Made by a program: the position numbers and the translations under genes. DNA of 64,000 nt, from contig JAHBUV010000001.1 of assembly GCA_019637915.1 (NCBI GenBank), positions 744,001-808,000 on the forward strand, written 5' to 3'. Below the pieces are notes generated by a model, which was not told where the DNA came from, ran no database searches, and saw nothing but the letters and a program-made list of their open reading frames with translations. Numbering within the stretch: position 1 is the stretch's first letter; every line of letters starts with the position of its first letter. Shown in pieces: positions 55,434 to 63,962 of this stretch. Origin of the DNA: Pseudobdellovibrionaceae bacterium (GTDB taxonomy: Bacteria > Bdellovibrionota > Bdellovibrionia > Bdellovibrionales > Bdellovibrionaceae).

Positions 55434-56032
55434 TCCACAACGTCTGGGCGGTCGGCCGCAACTACGCCGATCACGCCAAGGAACTCGGCAATGCGGTGCC
55501 GGGCGAACCGATGATTTTCCTGAAGGCCGGCAGCTCGGTGACCACCGGTCCCCGCGTGCAGTGGCCGGCGTGGGCGAAGGATGTGCACCACGAGCTGGAG
55601 TGGGCTTTGGAGTTCGGTCCGGAGCTGCGTTTCTCCCGCATGGCCCTGGCCCTGGATCTGACCGAGCGCACTTTGCAGGGAAAACTGAAAAGCCAGGGCC
55701 ACCCCTGGACGCTGGCGAAGTCCTTCACCGGCTCCTGCCCGCTGTCGGACTGGGTGAAATTGCCGGCCTCGGAAGAGGATCAGAAAAAACTTCGCCTGCA
55801 GCTTTTCGTGAACGGCGAAAGCCGTCAGGACGGCCTGGTTTCCCAGATGATTTTCCCGGCCGAGGTGCTGCGGGAATTCATCCTGGCGCGCTTCCCGGTG
55901 AGACCGGGCGATGTCCTTCTCACCGGCACCCCGGCCGGGGTGGGCGCCCTGCATGCCGGCGATCAACTGGAGGGGCGCCTGTCCCTGGCGGGCAAAGAAC
56001 TTTTGACGGTTCCCTGGACGGTGGCGGGCTGA
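55430..56032 (+). CDS. Fumarylacetoacetate hydrolase-family protein
   Basis: A 200-residue enzyme of the FAH superfamily, which hydrolyses or decarboxylates acylpyruvate-type compounds. Features are VWAVGRNYADHAKELGN, EPMIFLKAGSSV, the HHELEWALEFG metal-site region, AKSFTGSCPLSDW and DVLLTGTPAGVG. The central metal-site region (ALALDLTERTLQ) is less typical than in standard family members, so activity should be checked. The ATG overlaps the stop of the phosphatase gene (ATGA). The gap to putA is 105 bases. Confidence 0.85.
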   Translation: MIHNVWAVGRNYADHAKELGNAVPGEPMIFLKAGSSVTTGPRVQWPAWAKDVHHELEWALEFGPELRFSRMALALDLTERTLQGKLKSQGHPWTLAKSFTGSCPLSDWVKLPASEEDQKKLRLQLFVNGESRQDGLVSQMIFPAEVLREFILARFPVRPGDVLLTGTPAGVGALHAGDQLEGRLSLAGKELLTVPWTVAG

Positions 56033-56137
56033 AACCCGCGACGCAGCGGGCCTCCGCGTCGTTTTGATCCCTTGAAAAAGCCTTGCTCAAGTCTCTGCTC
56101 TACGGGATGATGCAGCCGCCCAAAATCGAGGTGATCA

Positions 56138-59077
56138 ATGCAGGATCTGCAGGCCCAAATCCGTGCCAAAGGTGAGGAAATTCTTCGTCGCATGGAGAGC
56201 CAGAGCAAGATGTCGCTCTTCTCCAAGGACTTCTGGTACGGCTCCATCATGGAATGGAGCATGAAGAACGAAAAATTCAAAACCAATATGTTCCGCTTCG
56301 TCGACGTCTTGCCGGCGCTCAACTCCGGCAACGAAGTCGCCAAACACCTGAAGGAATACTTTGAAGAGGGCGGCGAGATGCCCCCGGTTTTCAAAGTCGG
56401 CCTGGGACTGGGCTCGCTGGCGCCGGGCCTGATGGCGAACACCATCAAGAAAAACGTCACCGAGATGGCGAAGATGTTCATCACCGGCGAAAATCCGCAG
56501 GACGCCCTGCCGGTGCTGAAAAAAGCCCGCAAGAACCGCCTGGCCTTCACCGTGGACATCCTCGGCGAGGCCACGCTGTCGGAGAAAGAGGCGGCGGAGT
56601 ACCAGAACCGCTATCTCGAGCTCATCGACTGGCTGGCGAAAGACGCCGCCACCTGGGAGGACGTGCCGCAACTCGACCGCGATCACGAGGGACCGATCCC
56701 GAAGGTGAACGTCTCGGTGAAATTGACGGCGCTCTACTCGCAGATCAACGACAAGGCCTGGGACCGCACGAAAGAGATCCTGAAAGAGCGCCTGCGCCCG
56801 ATCTACCGCGCGGCCATGCAGAAGAACGTCTTCCTGAACCTGGACATGGAGCACTACGCGGTGAAGCACCTCACCGTGGAGGTTTTCAAAGAGCTCATGA
56901 TGGAGCCCGAGTTCCGTCATTACAAATTCTTCGGCTGCGTGATCCAGGCTTACCTGCGCGACTCCTTCACCGACATCAAGGACCTCACCGACTTCGCGCG
57001 CAGCCGCGGCACGCCTTTCACCATCCGCCTGGTGAAAGGCGCCTACTGGGACTCCGAAACCATCGAGGCCGAGCAGCGCAGCTGGCCGATCCCGGTTTAC
57101 ACGAACAAGGCCGAGTCCGACGCCAACTACGAAGTCTGCGCCAAGTACCTGCTGGAAAATCACCGCTGGATCCGCGCCGCCCTGGCCTCGCACAACGTGC
57201 GCACGCTCGCGGCCGCCCTCGTGCACGCCGAGAAACTGGCCCTGCCGAAAGAGGCCTTCGAGATCCAGATGCTCTACGGCATGGCCGAGCCGATCAAGCG
57301 CGCCCTCGCCGACATGGGTTACCGCGTGCGCGAGTACGCGCCGGTGGGTGAGCTCATCCCGGGGATGGCCTATCTGGTGCGCCGTCTCCTCGAGAACACC
57401 TCCAACGAATCCTGGCTGCGCGGCAAGTTCGCCGAGGGCCAGACTTCGGAGAAGCTGCTGCGCGATCCGGCGCAGGGCCTCACGCCGACGGGCGAATGGC
57501 CGGACCGCAAGGGTTTGTTCAGCAATGATCCCCTCACCGACTTCGCCGTCTCGGAAGACCGCCGCCAGATGCTGCGCGCCCTGGAGGGCGTGCAGGCCCA
57601 GCTGCCGAAGAACGTGCAGCCCGTGGTGGACGGCCGCGAGGTGAAATCCGCCCAGCTGTTCGAGCGGGTCAATCCGTCGCAGGTTTCGCAAATCGTCGCC
57701 CGCGTCGGCATGGCCAACTCCGAAATGGCGGAGGTCGCCGTTCAGGCGGCCCACAAAGCCTTTCCGGCCTGGAAAAAAACCGCCGTGCAGGAGCGCGCCG
57801 CCTTGCTCGACAAGGTCGCCGACCTGATGGTGCGCGATCGTTTCAAGCTCACGGCCACGCAGGTTTTCGAAGTGGGGAAACCCTGGGCCGAGGCCGATGG
57901 CGACATCGGTGAAGCCATCGACTTCTGCCGTTACTACGCCCGTCACGCGCGCGAACTGCTGAAGCCCTTGAAAGTGGGCTCGGTGCCCGGCGAGAACAGC
58001 CAGTATATTTACCGCCCGCGCGGCGTGACCGTGGTGATCGCCCCGTGGAATTTCCCGCTGGCGATCCTGGCGGGCCAGGTCGTGTCGGCCCTGGTGACCG
58101 GCAACACCGTGGTGATGAAGCCGGCCGAGCAGAGCTCCCTCGTCGCGCAAGGCCTGATGGATATGCTGCGCGAAGCCGGTTTCCCGGCGGGCGTCGTGCA
58201 CTTCCTGCCGGGTTACGGCGAGGAGGTCGGCGAGTACCTGGTCAATCATCCTTTGACCACGACCATCGCCTTCACGGGCTCGAAAGCCGTGGGCTTGCAC
58301 ATCCTGCAACGGGCGGCCCTGGTGCAGCCCGGTCAACAGCACGTCAAACGTTGCATCATCGAGATGGGCGGCAAGAACGCCGTCATCATCGACAACGACG
58401 CCGATCTGGACGAGGCGGTGGACGGGGTTCTTTACTCCGCCTTCGGTTTCTCGGGCCAGAAGTGCTCGGCCGCCAGCCGTTGCATCGTTCTGGACGAGGT
58501 TCACGACGTCTTCGTCGGCCGTCTGGTCGAGGCCGCGCGCTCGATCAAGGTGCGCGCCGCCACCGATCCCGAGTCCTACCTGGGCCCGGTCGTCGACAAA
58601 GAGGCTTACGACCGCATCATGGCGACGATCAGCCAGGCCGAGACTCAACATCAATTGTTGTTCAAGGGCGAGGTTCCGGAGACCGGTTTCTTCGTGCCGC
58701 CGACCATCTTCGGCGGCGTGAAGGGCGGCGACGGCATCGCGCAGAACGAGATTTTCGGTCCCGTGCTGGCGATCTTGCGCGCCAAGGACATCACCCATGC
58801 CCTGGAGCTCGCCAACGGCACCGAGTACGCCCTGACCGGCGGCCTCTTCAGCCGCAGTCCGGCCAACATCGCCCGCGTGCGCGAGGAGTTCGAAGTGGGG
58901 AACCTCTACATCAACCGCGGCATCACGGGCGCCATGGTGGATCGTCATCCCTTCGGCGGCTTCAAGATGTCGGGCATCGGCTCGAAAACCGGCGGCCCGG
59001 ATTACCTGCGCCAGTTCGTCGAGCCCATCGTGGTCACCGAAAACACCATGCGCCGAGGCTTCGCCCCCACCGAATAA
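56138..59077 (+). CDS. putA: Bifunctional proline dehydrogenase / L-glutamate gamma-semialdehyde dehydrogenase
   Basis: Oxidises proline to glutamate in two steps. The 979-residue protein begins with the proline dehydrogenase TIM barrel (about 130-440), with RLVKGAYWDSE near the substrate site and FAD-contact ALASHNVRTL. The aldehyde dehydrogenase half (about 500-979) has VVIAPWNFPLAI, the cofactor motif AFTGSKAVG, the catalytic glutamate in IEMGGKNAVII and the nucleophile cysteine in FSGQKCSAASR. No ribbon-helix-helix DNA-binding domain is present, so it is not a trifunctional PutA. GAGGTG precedes the ATG. A large hairpin terminator follows. Confidence 0.96.
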   Translation: MQDLQAQIRAKGEEILRRMESQSKMSLFSKDFWYGSIMEWSMKNEKFKTNMFRFVDVLPALNSGNEVAKHLKEYFEEGGEMPPVFKVGLGLGSLAPGLMANTIKKNVTEMAKMFITGENPQDALPVLKKARKNRLAFTVDILGEATLSEKEAAEYQNRYLELIDWLAKDAATWEDVPQLDRDHEGPIPKVNVSVKLTALYSQINDKAWDRTKEILKERLRPIYRAAMQKNVFLNLDMEHYAVKHLTVEVFKELMMEPEFRHYKFFGCVIQAYLRDSFTDIKDLTDFARSRGTPFTIRLVKGAYWDSETIEAEQRSWPIPVYTNKAESDANYEVCAKYLLENHRWIRAALASHNVRTLAAALVHAEKLALPKEAFEIQMLYGMAEPIKRALADMGYRVREYAPVGELIPGMAYLVRRLLENTSNESWLRGKFAEGQTSEKLLRDPAQGLTPTGEWPDRKGLFSNDPLTDFAVSEDRRQMLRALEGVQAQLPKNVQPVVDGREVKSAQLFERVNPSQVSQIVARVGMANSEMAEVAVQAAHKAFPAWKKTAVQERAALLDKVADLMVRDRFKLTATQVFEVGKPWAEADGDIGEAIDFCRYYARHARELLKPLKVGSVPGENSQYIYRPRGVTVVIAPWNFPLAILAGQVVSALVTGNTVVMKPAEQSSLVAQGLMDMLREAGFPAGVVHFLPGYGEEVGEYLVNHPLTTTIAFTGSKAVGLHILQRAALVQPGQQHVKRCIIEMGGKNAVIIDNDADLDEAVDGVLYSAFGFSGQKCSAASRCIVLDEVHDVFVGRLVEAARSIKVRAATDPESYLGPVVDKEAYDRIMATISQAETQHQLLFKGEVPETGFFVPPTIFGGVKGGDGIAQNEIFGPVLAILRAKDITHALELANGTEYALTGGLFSRSPANIARVREEFEVGNLYINRGITGAMVDRHPFGGFKMSGIGSKTGGPDYLRQFVEPIVVTENTMRRGFAPTE

Positions 59078-59078
59078 C

Positions 59079-59139
59079 AAAAGGTGCCAGGTCCTGTTTG
59101 GCAATGCGATGCATTACCAAACAGGACCTGGCACCTTTT
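59079..59139. terminator. Large hairpin terminator after putA, 23-bp perfect stem
   Basis: Bases 59079-59101 and 59117-59139 are perfect reverse complements (23 bp, both starting AAAAGGTGCCAGG), with a further AATGC/GCATT stem and a GAT loop inside. Terminal AAAA and TTTT make it usable in both directions. It starts one base after the putA stop. Confidence 0.85.
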
Positions 59140-59168
59140 CGCCTTGCGCTGCGGCCCGAAAGAGGAGC

Positions 59169-59200
59169 TGGCACCTGTTAGGTGTGGCACCTGTTAGGTG
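59169..59200. repeat. Tandem 16-base repeat of a GGTGCCA-type hairpin
   Basis: TGGCACCTGTTAGGTG occurs twice in direct tandem with no gap. Each copy folds as CACCT-gtt-AGGTG. The second copy overlaps the last two codons and stop of the rhomboid gene. The TGGCACC core also forms the arm of the putA terminator 30 bases away, so the two may have a common origin. Confidence 0.75.
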
Positions 59201-60117
59201 GGTTGGCGGAAGAGGCGGAAGTTGAGGGCGAGGGTGGCGCCGAGGAGGGCGCCGCCGACGTGGGCGCTGTAAGCGACGCCGGTGATGAAGCCTTCGGGAG
59301 CGGCGATCAGGCCGGCGAAATCGGAAACCAGGTACAGCGGCCAGATCAGGAGCGTCGGCAGGTAAACGAAACCGTGCAGGTTCTGCCAGGGCAGAAGCAT
59401 GAAATAATAGCGCACGCGGCGGCGGGTTTCGGCCAGCGAGTAAAATGAAATCAGGGCGCTGACCGAGCCGCTGGCGCCCACCATCGGGATGATGCCCGCG
59501 GGACTCAGGCTCAGGAAAAGAAGGCCGCCGGCGAAGCCGCCCGTCAGGTAAAGCAAAAGCAGCACTCCCCCGCCCCAGATGCCCTCGATCACCCAGCCCA
59601 GGAAAAGCAAAAAGGCCATGTTGCTGATCAAATGCATCCAGCCGATGTGCGAGAACTGGTAAGTGACCCAGGCGAAACTCTTCGTGCGCTCCGAGTTCAG
59701 CCCGAAGCGGTGCAGGGGCTGCGACGACAGGTTGTCGCGGAACTGATGGATTTTCTCCCGCAAGGACGCGAAAGCGATCTCGTCCCCCAGGGGCGGGCTG
59801 TTTTCGACGAAATCCAGAAAACGGCGGTCGCGCACCGCCATCGAACCCAGCATCTCCATCTGCCGCGAATCCCCGGACTTCATCTCGTCCAACCAGGCCG
59901 GCTGCCGCAGACGCTGCGCGGGAGGCAGGTTTTTTTCGTAGCGCAGATAGATCTCGCCCGCCACGCGCAGGTTCTCGTCGCGCAGCAACTGCGAGGCCGA
60001 GCTGTCCGGCAGACCCGAGAAAAAGAGCATGAAGATGAACACGTTCGCCGCCACCAGGCACCAAGTGACGGGGCGTTTGTGCCAGGACTGGGGACTCTCC
60101 GGGCAAGCGAGGATCAT
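59194..60117 (-). CDS. Rhomboid-family intramembrane serine protease
   Basis: A 307-residue membrane protease that cuts transmembrane helices. About 120 residues between the first membrane helix and the rest are soluble and helical. The rhomboid core follows: WVTYQFSHIGWMHLISNMAFL, then the catalytic serine in MVGASGSVSALISF and the catalytic histidine in AYSAHVGGALLGA. Its start overlaps the RDD gene stop by four bases (ATGA). The tandem 16-base repeat lies at its 3' end. Confidence 0.92.
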   Translation of the reverse strand: MILACPESPQSWHKRPVTWCLVAANVFIFMLFFSGLPDSSASQLLRDENLRVAGEIYLRYEKNLPPAQRLRQPAWLDEMKSGDSRQMEMLGSMAVRDRRFLDFVENSPPLGDEIAFASLREKIHQFRDNLSSQPLHRFGLNSERTKSFAWVTYQFSHIGWMHLISNMAFLLFLGWVIEGIWGGGVLLLLYLTGGFAGGLLFLSLSPAGIIPMVGASGSVSALISFYSLAETRRRVRYYFMLLPWQNLHGFVYLPTLLIWPLYLVSDFAGLIAAPEGFITGVAYSAHVGGALLGATLALNFRLFRQPT

Positions 60118-61313
60118 TGCAGCTCGTACCTTTCCTCGAAATCCCGCTGGACTTCGTCCAGCTCCGAGGACGCCGGCGTCCTACCCTGTCTTTTGCTCTC
60201 GCGGATTTTCCAGACGGTGCGCACTTCCTCGCGGCTCAGGTAATCCTCGAAGCCTTTTTCCGCGCGCAGGTCGCGGATCAAAGCCGCGGCGGACGCCAGT
60301 TCCCCACGGTCGACGTTTTCCCGCAGCAACAGCACCCGCGACGTCAGGGTCGACAAACCCTGGGCCCGCAGCAAAGAAGAGCGGCTCTCTTCCGTCGAAG
60401 AGGCGAAACGCGCCAGAGCGCAGGCCTCGCCCTTGCTTTCGACCTCGCAGGCCTTGTTCAGGTAAACCGTGCTGACATCGGATTCATCGGCGGCCAGGCC
60501 CTTGGCGAGATAAGCGAAGGCTTTGCCCGCGCTCCCGGCGCTCCACAACATCAGATCGGCCTCGTGATCCAGGCATTCCTTGTCGGCGCCGCCCGCCAGA
60601 AAGGTCGCCACCACCCGGTCCAGACGGCGCACGCCCGCCAGCTCCGCCGGGACCTCCAGGCAGAGTTCCCCCGCCTCCGACATCGCCTGCTGGGTGAAAT
60701 GGCGCTGCGAGATCAAATCCTGCAAACGCAGAACGCTCAAGGTGGCGCCGAACAAAACCAGGATCAGGAACATGCGGCTCCAGGAAAGGAAAAACTCCCT
60801 CTCCAAAGGCAAGGGGCCGAGGTCGCCGACGCCCCTGTCCGTGACCACCAAGGTGTCACTGGCGCGATCGTGGAAAGCGCGGCGCAAAGGATGCGTGTAC
60901 ACCGACAGCAAGGGCATCACCCACGGCAGCGAAAGCCACCACAAGGCGGCGCGACTCAAGGCCTGCACGAAATCGATCGGACCCTGATCCGGCAATGAAC
61001 GCACGCGCAGATGCAGGAACCTCTGACCGGGCGAGCCGCCCATCAAGGACAGGCACAAAGCCTCGCTGAAGATCGCGAGCGCCACCACGGCGATGACGAG
61101 CAGGATCCACAGCACGCCCGCTTCCGGCGATTCAGGGTTCAGCAGGAGCAGCGTCCGGATCTCTTTCAGCAAACCCGAGATGGCGAGCCCGATGACCGGG
61201 GAAAAGATCAGAAAGTCGATGAGAAACGCGAGGAGACGGTCCATGACCGGCGCCAGGCGCGGCAGGGGGGAATGCGCTTTTGATTCTTCGAAATCGGGAT
61301 CCGGATAGACCAT
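60114..61313 (-). CDS. RDD-family membrane protein
   Basis: A 399-residue membrane protein. The N-terminal RDD domain starts PVMDRLLAFLIDFLIF (arginine and aspartate pair), with further membrane helices, a GGSPGQRFLHLRV motif and FHDRASDTLVV. After another helix (SRMFLILVLFGATLSVL) the C-terminal 200 residues are soluble and helical with repeats like DVSTVYLNKACEVESKG, perhaps a TPR-like array. Function unknown. It is coupled to the rhomboid gene, so the two may act together in the membrane. Confidence 0.8.
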   Translation of the reverse strand: MVYPDPDFEESKAHSPLPRLAPVMDRLLAFLIDFLIFSPVIGLAISGLLKEIRTLLLLNPESPEAGVLWILLVIAVVALAIFSEALCLSLMGGSPGQRFLHLRVRSLPDQGPIDFVQALSRAALWWLSLPWVMPLLSVYTHPLRRAFHDRASDTLVVTDRGVGDLGPLPLEREFFLSWSRMFLILVLFGATLSVLRLQDLISQRHFTQQAMSEAGELCLEVPAELAGVRRLDRVVATFLAGGADKECLDHEADLMLWSAGSAGKAFAYLAKGLAADESDVSTVYLNKACEVESKGEACALARFASSTEESRSSLLRAQGLSTLTSRVLLLRENVDRGELASAAALIRDLRAEKGFEDYLSREEVRTVWKIRESKRQGRTPASSELDEVQRDFEERYELQ

Positions 61314-61362
61314 AAGGCCCTATCGGCGTTTCCACCCCGGCGCTCAGGTCTGGATTTGAAGG

Positions 61363-61384
61363 AAAAGGCGGTCCCGGGACCGCC
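61363..61384 (-). terminator. Intrinsic terminator after the anchored protein gene
   Basis: GGCGGTCCC and GGGACCGCC (61367-61384) form a perfect 18-base palindrome; on the minus strand it is followed by TTTTCC, ending the leftward transcript of the gene at 61392. Confidence 0.8.
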
Positions 61385-61391
61385 GCTGATT

Positions 61392-62012
61392 CTACTTTTT
61401 GATCACGAGGGAACTGAGGCGTCCCCGGTCATCGAGATGGAAAAGAGCCTGTCCGACGATGGTCCGGTCCGCGCCGACGAGATTCCACGTCTCGCCCGCG
61501 GCGTCCTGGCGCTCGGCCAATCCCACTTCCGTGAAGGACACCGCGAAGGCGCCGCTGAAACGGAGCAGGAATCCGGCCCGGTCCTTCACCACGAGGGGGG
61601 AGGTTTCGGTTCCGGAATTGATGAATTCAAGGCTTTCGATTTTTTCGCCGGCGGCGACTTTGACGCCGTAACGGCCTTCCAAAGCGCCGTAGATCAGCTC
61701 ATCGCGCAGCGAAGGCTTCACGCCCAGGTGGGCGTCCAGACCCTGGCCCGAAGCGAGCTCGCGCGCCAGGCGGTGCTCCCAATTGATCTCGGACTTCACG
61801 TCGGTCGGGGAAAAACTGGCGATGCCGCGGCCGCCGGAATGGCCGGAGGTTTCGGGGCGGGTCAGCCATTGGTTCGACAGGACCGACATCATGAGGATGG
61901 ACAGAATCGACATGGCCAAAACGGCGCGATGACGGCCGCGGGCCCGCTCGTGCACGCGCACGCGGGTGCTTTGCTCTTTCGGAAACTGCAGGACATTGCT
62001 TTTCTTGTTCAT
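61392..62012 (-). CDS. Membrane-anchored protein, unknown function
   Basis: A 206-residue protein with a basic cytoplasmic N-terminus (VRVHERARGRHR), one membrane helix (VLAMSILSILMMSVLS) and a periplasmic C-terminal domain with EINWEHRLARELASG and AGETWNLVGADR. Not recognised. The ATG at 62012 has GGGGAGA eight bases upstream; the ATG at 62018 abuts that site. It has its own terminator, so it is probably monocistronic. Confidence 0.7.
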   Translation of the reverse strand: MNKKSNVLQFPKEQSTRVRVHERARGRHRAVLAMSILSILMMSVLSNQWLTRPETSGHSGGRGIASFSPTDVKSEINWEHRLARELASGQGLDAHLGVKPSLRDELIYGALEGRYGVKVAAGEKIESLEFINSGTETSPLVVKDRAGFLLRFSGAFAVSFTEVGLAERQDAAGETWNLVGADRTIVGQALFHLDDRGRLSSLVIKK

Positions 62013-62146
62013 CCGCATTCTCCCCTGACGGCATTCATCACGTCTCGACATTGAACGTTCTTGCGAGCTTCATGCCGGGCCGGACACCCTTCTTTTCGAC
62101 CTGACCGGCGAGAAACTGTACAGCTGCCGGAGTTTTGTTTGACGTC

Positions 62147-63427
62147 TCAGTTTGAGAGGCTTTTGCCGTTCTCATTCCGGGACGGGGCGCGCGGCTCCTT
62201 CTTTTCGCCGTCGCGGCGGAGGTCGAGCCAGGCCTGGTCGACCCAATTGTCGCGTCCCCGCCTCAGGTCCGCGAGGTTGTAATAAAACGCCCGGTCGACG
62301 CGCACCCCCTCGGACTCCAGGCGGCGGCCGCGGCGGCTCTGGTAGACGGCCTCGGGGATCGACAACCGCCAGTCCTCGCCCAGCTCCGGCAGCGGGTACC
62401 ACACCCCCACCAGCAGCTGCCCCGAGGACGTGATGCCGAACACGCGCGCGTCCACGTAGTCCCGCAGGGCCTGCGTCACCATCTCGGCGGTGGAGGCGGT
62501 GGCGCTGTCGATCAGGACGGCGACGCGCCCGGTGACGCAGCCATAATCAGAATATGTTTTCATGTGAACGACGTCGGAGCGGTCCATGACCTCGAGCTGC
62601 CCCTCGTCCGACAGGTCGTCCGGCAGTTCCTCCTGCAGGAGGCGCCCCGACCGGGGTTTGTAGAGGTAGCCGATGTCCTGCCGCCCGCACATGAACGACG
62701 ACAGGAAACGCAGGCCGGCGACGAAATTCCCGCCGGAGTTGCCGCGCAGATCAAGGACGATGCGGCGTTTGTCATGGAGGGAGAGCGCCTGGCGGCGCCA
62801 TTCCTCCGCCCCGAAAAATTCCGCGCGGAACGACGGCACCCGCAACAGGGCGGTGTCGCGGTCGAGGGATTCGATGCGCACGCGCTCATCCAGCTGCAGG
62901 GGCGCGGGCCAGATCTCGACCTCGAGATCGCGCCCGCCGCGGTTCAGGCTGAACGAGCCGCCCACGACGCGGGCGATCTCCGGCGCCGGATGCTCGCCCT
63001 GCACGCGGCGGATGACGTCGCCGAACCTCACGCCGGCTTTTTGCGCCGGCGATCCCGGTTCGACTTTCAGGACGACCAGCTCCCCGTCGACGAACTCGCT
63101 GTCGATGCCGGTCTGGCGGTCCTCGCCGGCCCAGGCGCGACGGACCTCATCGGGATGGTACAGATTCAGGTGCGACACGTTCAGCGACGCCATCAGGGCG
63201 CGCAGATCCCGGGCGAGCTGCTCGGGAAGCGTGTCCGCCGTCACCAGGGCGGCGCGCGCGCGGCAACGGGAACCCCAATCGCCGAGGTCTTTGGCGTCGA
63301 GATAAATGCGTTTTTCAACGAGATCGCAGATGCGGGCATAGGCGTTCGGCGAATGCCGGTCGATGAAGAGACCGAAGGTCACTCCCGCGCAGAACAGAGT
63401 GAAAAGAAACGCCGCGATGACTTTCAT
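62147..63427 (-). CDS. S41-family peptidase with PDZ domain
   Basis: A 426-residue exported or anchored protease of the C-terminal processing type. After a signal anchor (MKVIAAFLFTLFCAGVTFGLF) come a helical part, a PDZ domain (VLKVEPGSPAQKAGVRFGDVIRRVQG) and the TSPc core with RIVLDLRGNSGGNF and VLIDSATASTAEMV (serine of the S-T-A-E motif). The usual catalytic lysine in the GxxTxGKG motif is replaced by GITSSGQLLVG, so the dyad is unusual. The start lies just after a terminator and lacks a ribosome site. Confidence 0.85.
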   Translation of the reverse strand: MKVIAAFLFTLFCAGVTFGLFIDRHSPNAYARICDLVEKRIYLDAKDLGDWGSRCRARAALVTADTLPEQLARDLRALMASLNVSHLNLYHPDEVRRAWAGEDRQTGIDSEFVDGELVVLKVEPGSPAQKAGVRFGDVIRRVQGEHPAPEIARVVGGSFSLNRGGRDLEVEIWPAPLQLDERVRIESLDRDTALLRVPSFRAEFFGAEEWRRQALSLHDKRRIVLDLRGNSGGNFVAGLRFLSSFMCGRQDIGYLYKPRSGRLLQEELPDDLSDEGQLEVMDRSDVVHMKTYSDYGCVTGRVAVLIDSATASTAEMVTQALRDYVDARVFGITSSGQLLVGVWYPLPELGEDWRLSIPEAVYQSRRGRRLESEGVRVDRAFYYNLADLRRGRDNWVDQAWLDLRRDGEKKEPRAPSRNENGKSLSN

Positions 63428-63433
63428 GCCATG

Positions 63434-63465
63434 AAAAAAGCCGGCGCCTGGGCGCCGGCTTTTTT
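63434..63465. terminator. Strong bidirectional hairpin terminator
   Basis: AGCCGGCGCC and GGCGCCGGCT (63439-63460) form a 10-base perfect stem with a TG loop, with six A residues before it and six T after it. It would end the leftward transcript of the Fis-type regulator gene immediately before the S41 gene start. Confidence 0.88.
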
Positions 63466-63483
63466 ACTCCCAGGGAGGGACGA

Positions 63484-63921
63484 TCAGGCGGCCTGCTTCT
63501 TCTTGCGGGCGGCCGAGGGATCGATTTGGTATTGCTTCACTTTGCGGTACAAGGTCGCGCGGCCGATGCCGAGGGCCTTGGCGGCTTCCGTGAGGTTGCC
63601 TTTGTACTGGCCGATGGCGTCCTCGATGGCGCGGGCCTCGAGGTCCTCCATCTTCTGAACACGCGGCTCGACGCCGTTGCCACCCATGGGGAAGGGCACG
63701 ACATTGCTGCCGACCGGGTTGCTGTTCATCGGGTTGTTGCCCGAGGACAGAGCCGGCATGCCGGCCGAAAGTTGCTGGCGGAAAAAGACGTTGTCCAGTC
63801 CTTCACGCCATTGTGACGGGGAATAAACCTGAAAAGTGACATCGTGGTTTTCCCAGTATTTCCGAGCTTGCTCGATCGTTTCATGGTTCTCACTGACCAT
63901 GACCAGAATCGTACGCGACAT
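63484..63921 (-). CDS. Fis-type DNA-binding regulator
   Basis: A 145-residue regulator. The N-terminal 60 residues look like a small receiver-like or sensor part (TILVMVSENHETIEQARKYWE), followed by a Gly/Asn/Pro linker. The C-terminal Fis-type helix-turn-helix is ARAIEDAIGQYKGNLTEAAKALGIGRATLYRKVKQY, cited by its LTEAAKALGIGRATLYRKV core, as in the DNA-binding ends of NtrC-family activators. There is no AAA+ domain, so it is not a sigma-54 activator by itself. The ATG at 63921 has GGAGG eight bases upstream and shares its first base with the stop of a 13-codon upstream ORF. Confidence 0.82.
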   Translation of the reverse strand: MSRTILVMVSENHETIEQARKYWENHDVTFQVYSPSQWREGLDNVFFRQQLSAGMPALSSGNNPMNSNPVGSNVVPFPMGGNGVEPRVQKMEDLEARAIEDAIGQYKGNLTEAAKALGIGRATLYRKVKQYQIDPSAARKKKQAA

Positions 63922-63962
63922 TATCGTCCTCCCCATTTTGAGACGTCTAAAAGATTTGTCAT
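63921..63962 (-). CDS. 13-codon upstream ORF of the Fis-type regulator
   Basis: ATG at 63962 preceded by GAGGGGAG at six bases, encoding MTNLLDVSKWGGR and stopping at TAA in a TAATG junction that shares one base with the regulator start. The good ribosome site and exact junction suggest that it is translated and coupled to the regulator, as in leader-peptide control, or that the regulator is restarted from it. Confidence 0.45.
   Translation of the reverse strand: MTNLLDVSKWGGR

Noticed and set aside
56135-59104. 989-codon open frame opposite putA
   Set aside because: Same reason; the plus strand encodes PutA with all catalytic motifs.
59169-59200. Tandem repeat considered as a CRISPR remnant
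   Set aside because: Two 16-base units abut without a spacer and fold on themselves; no cas genes are nearby.
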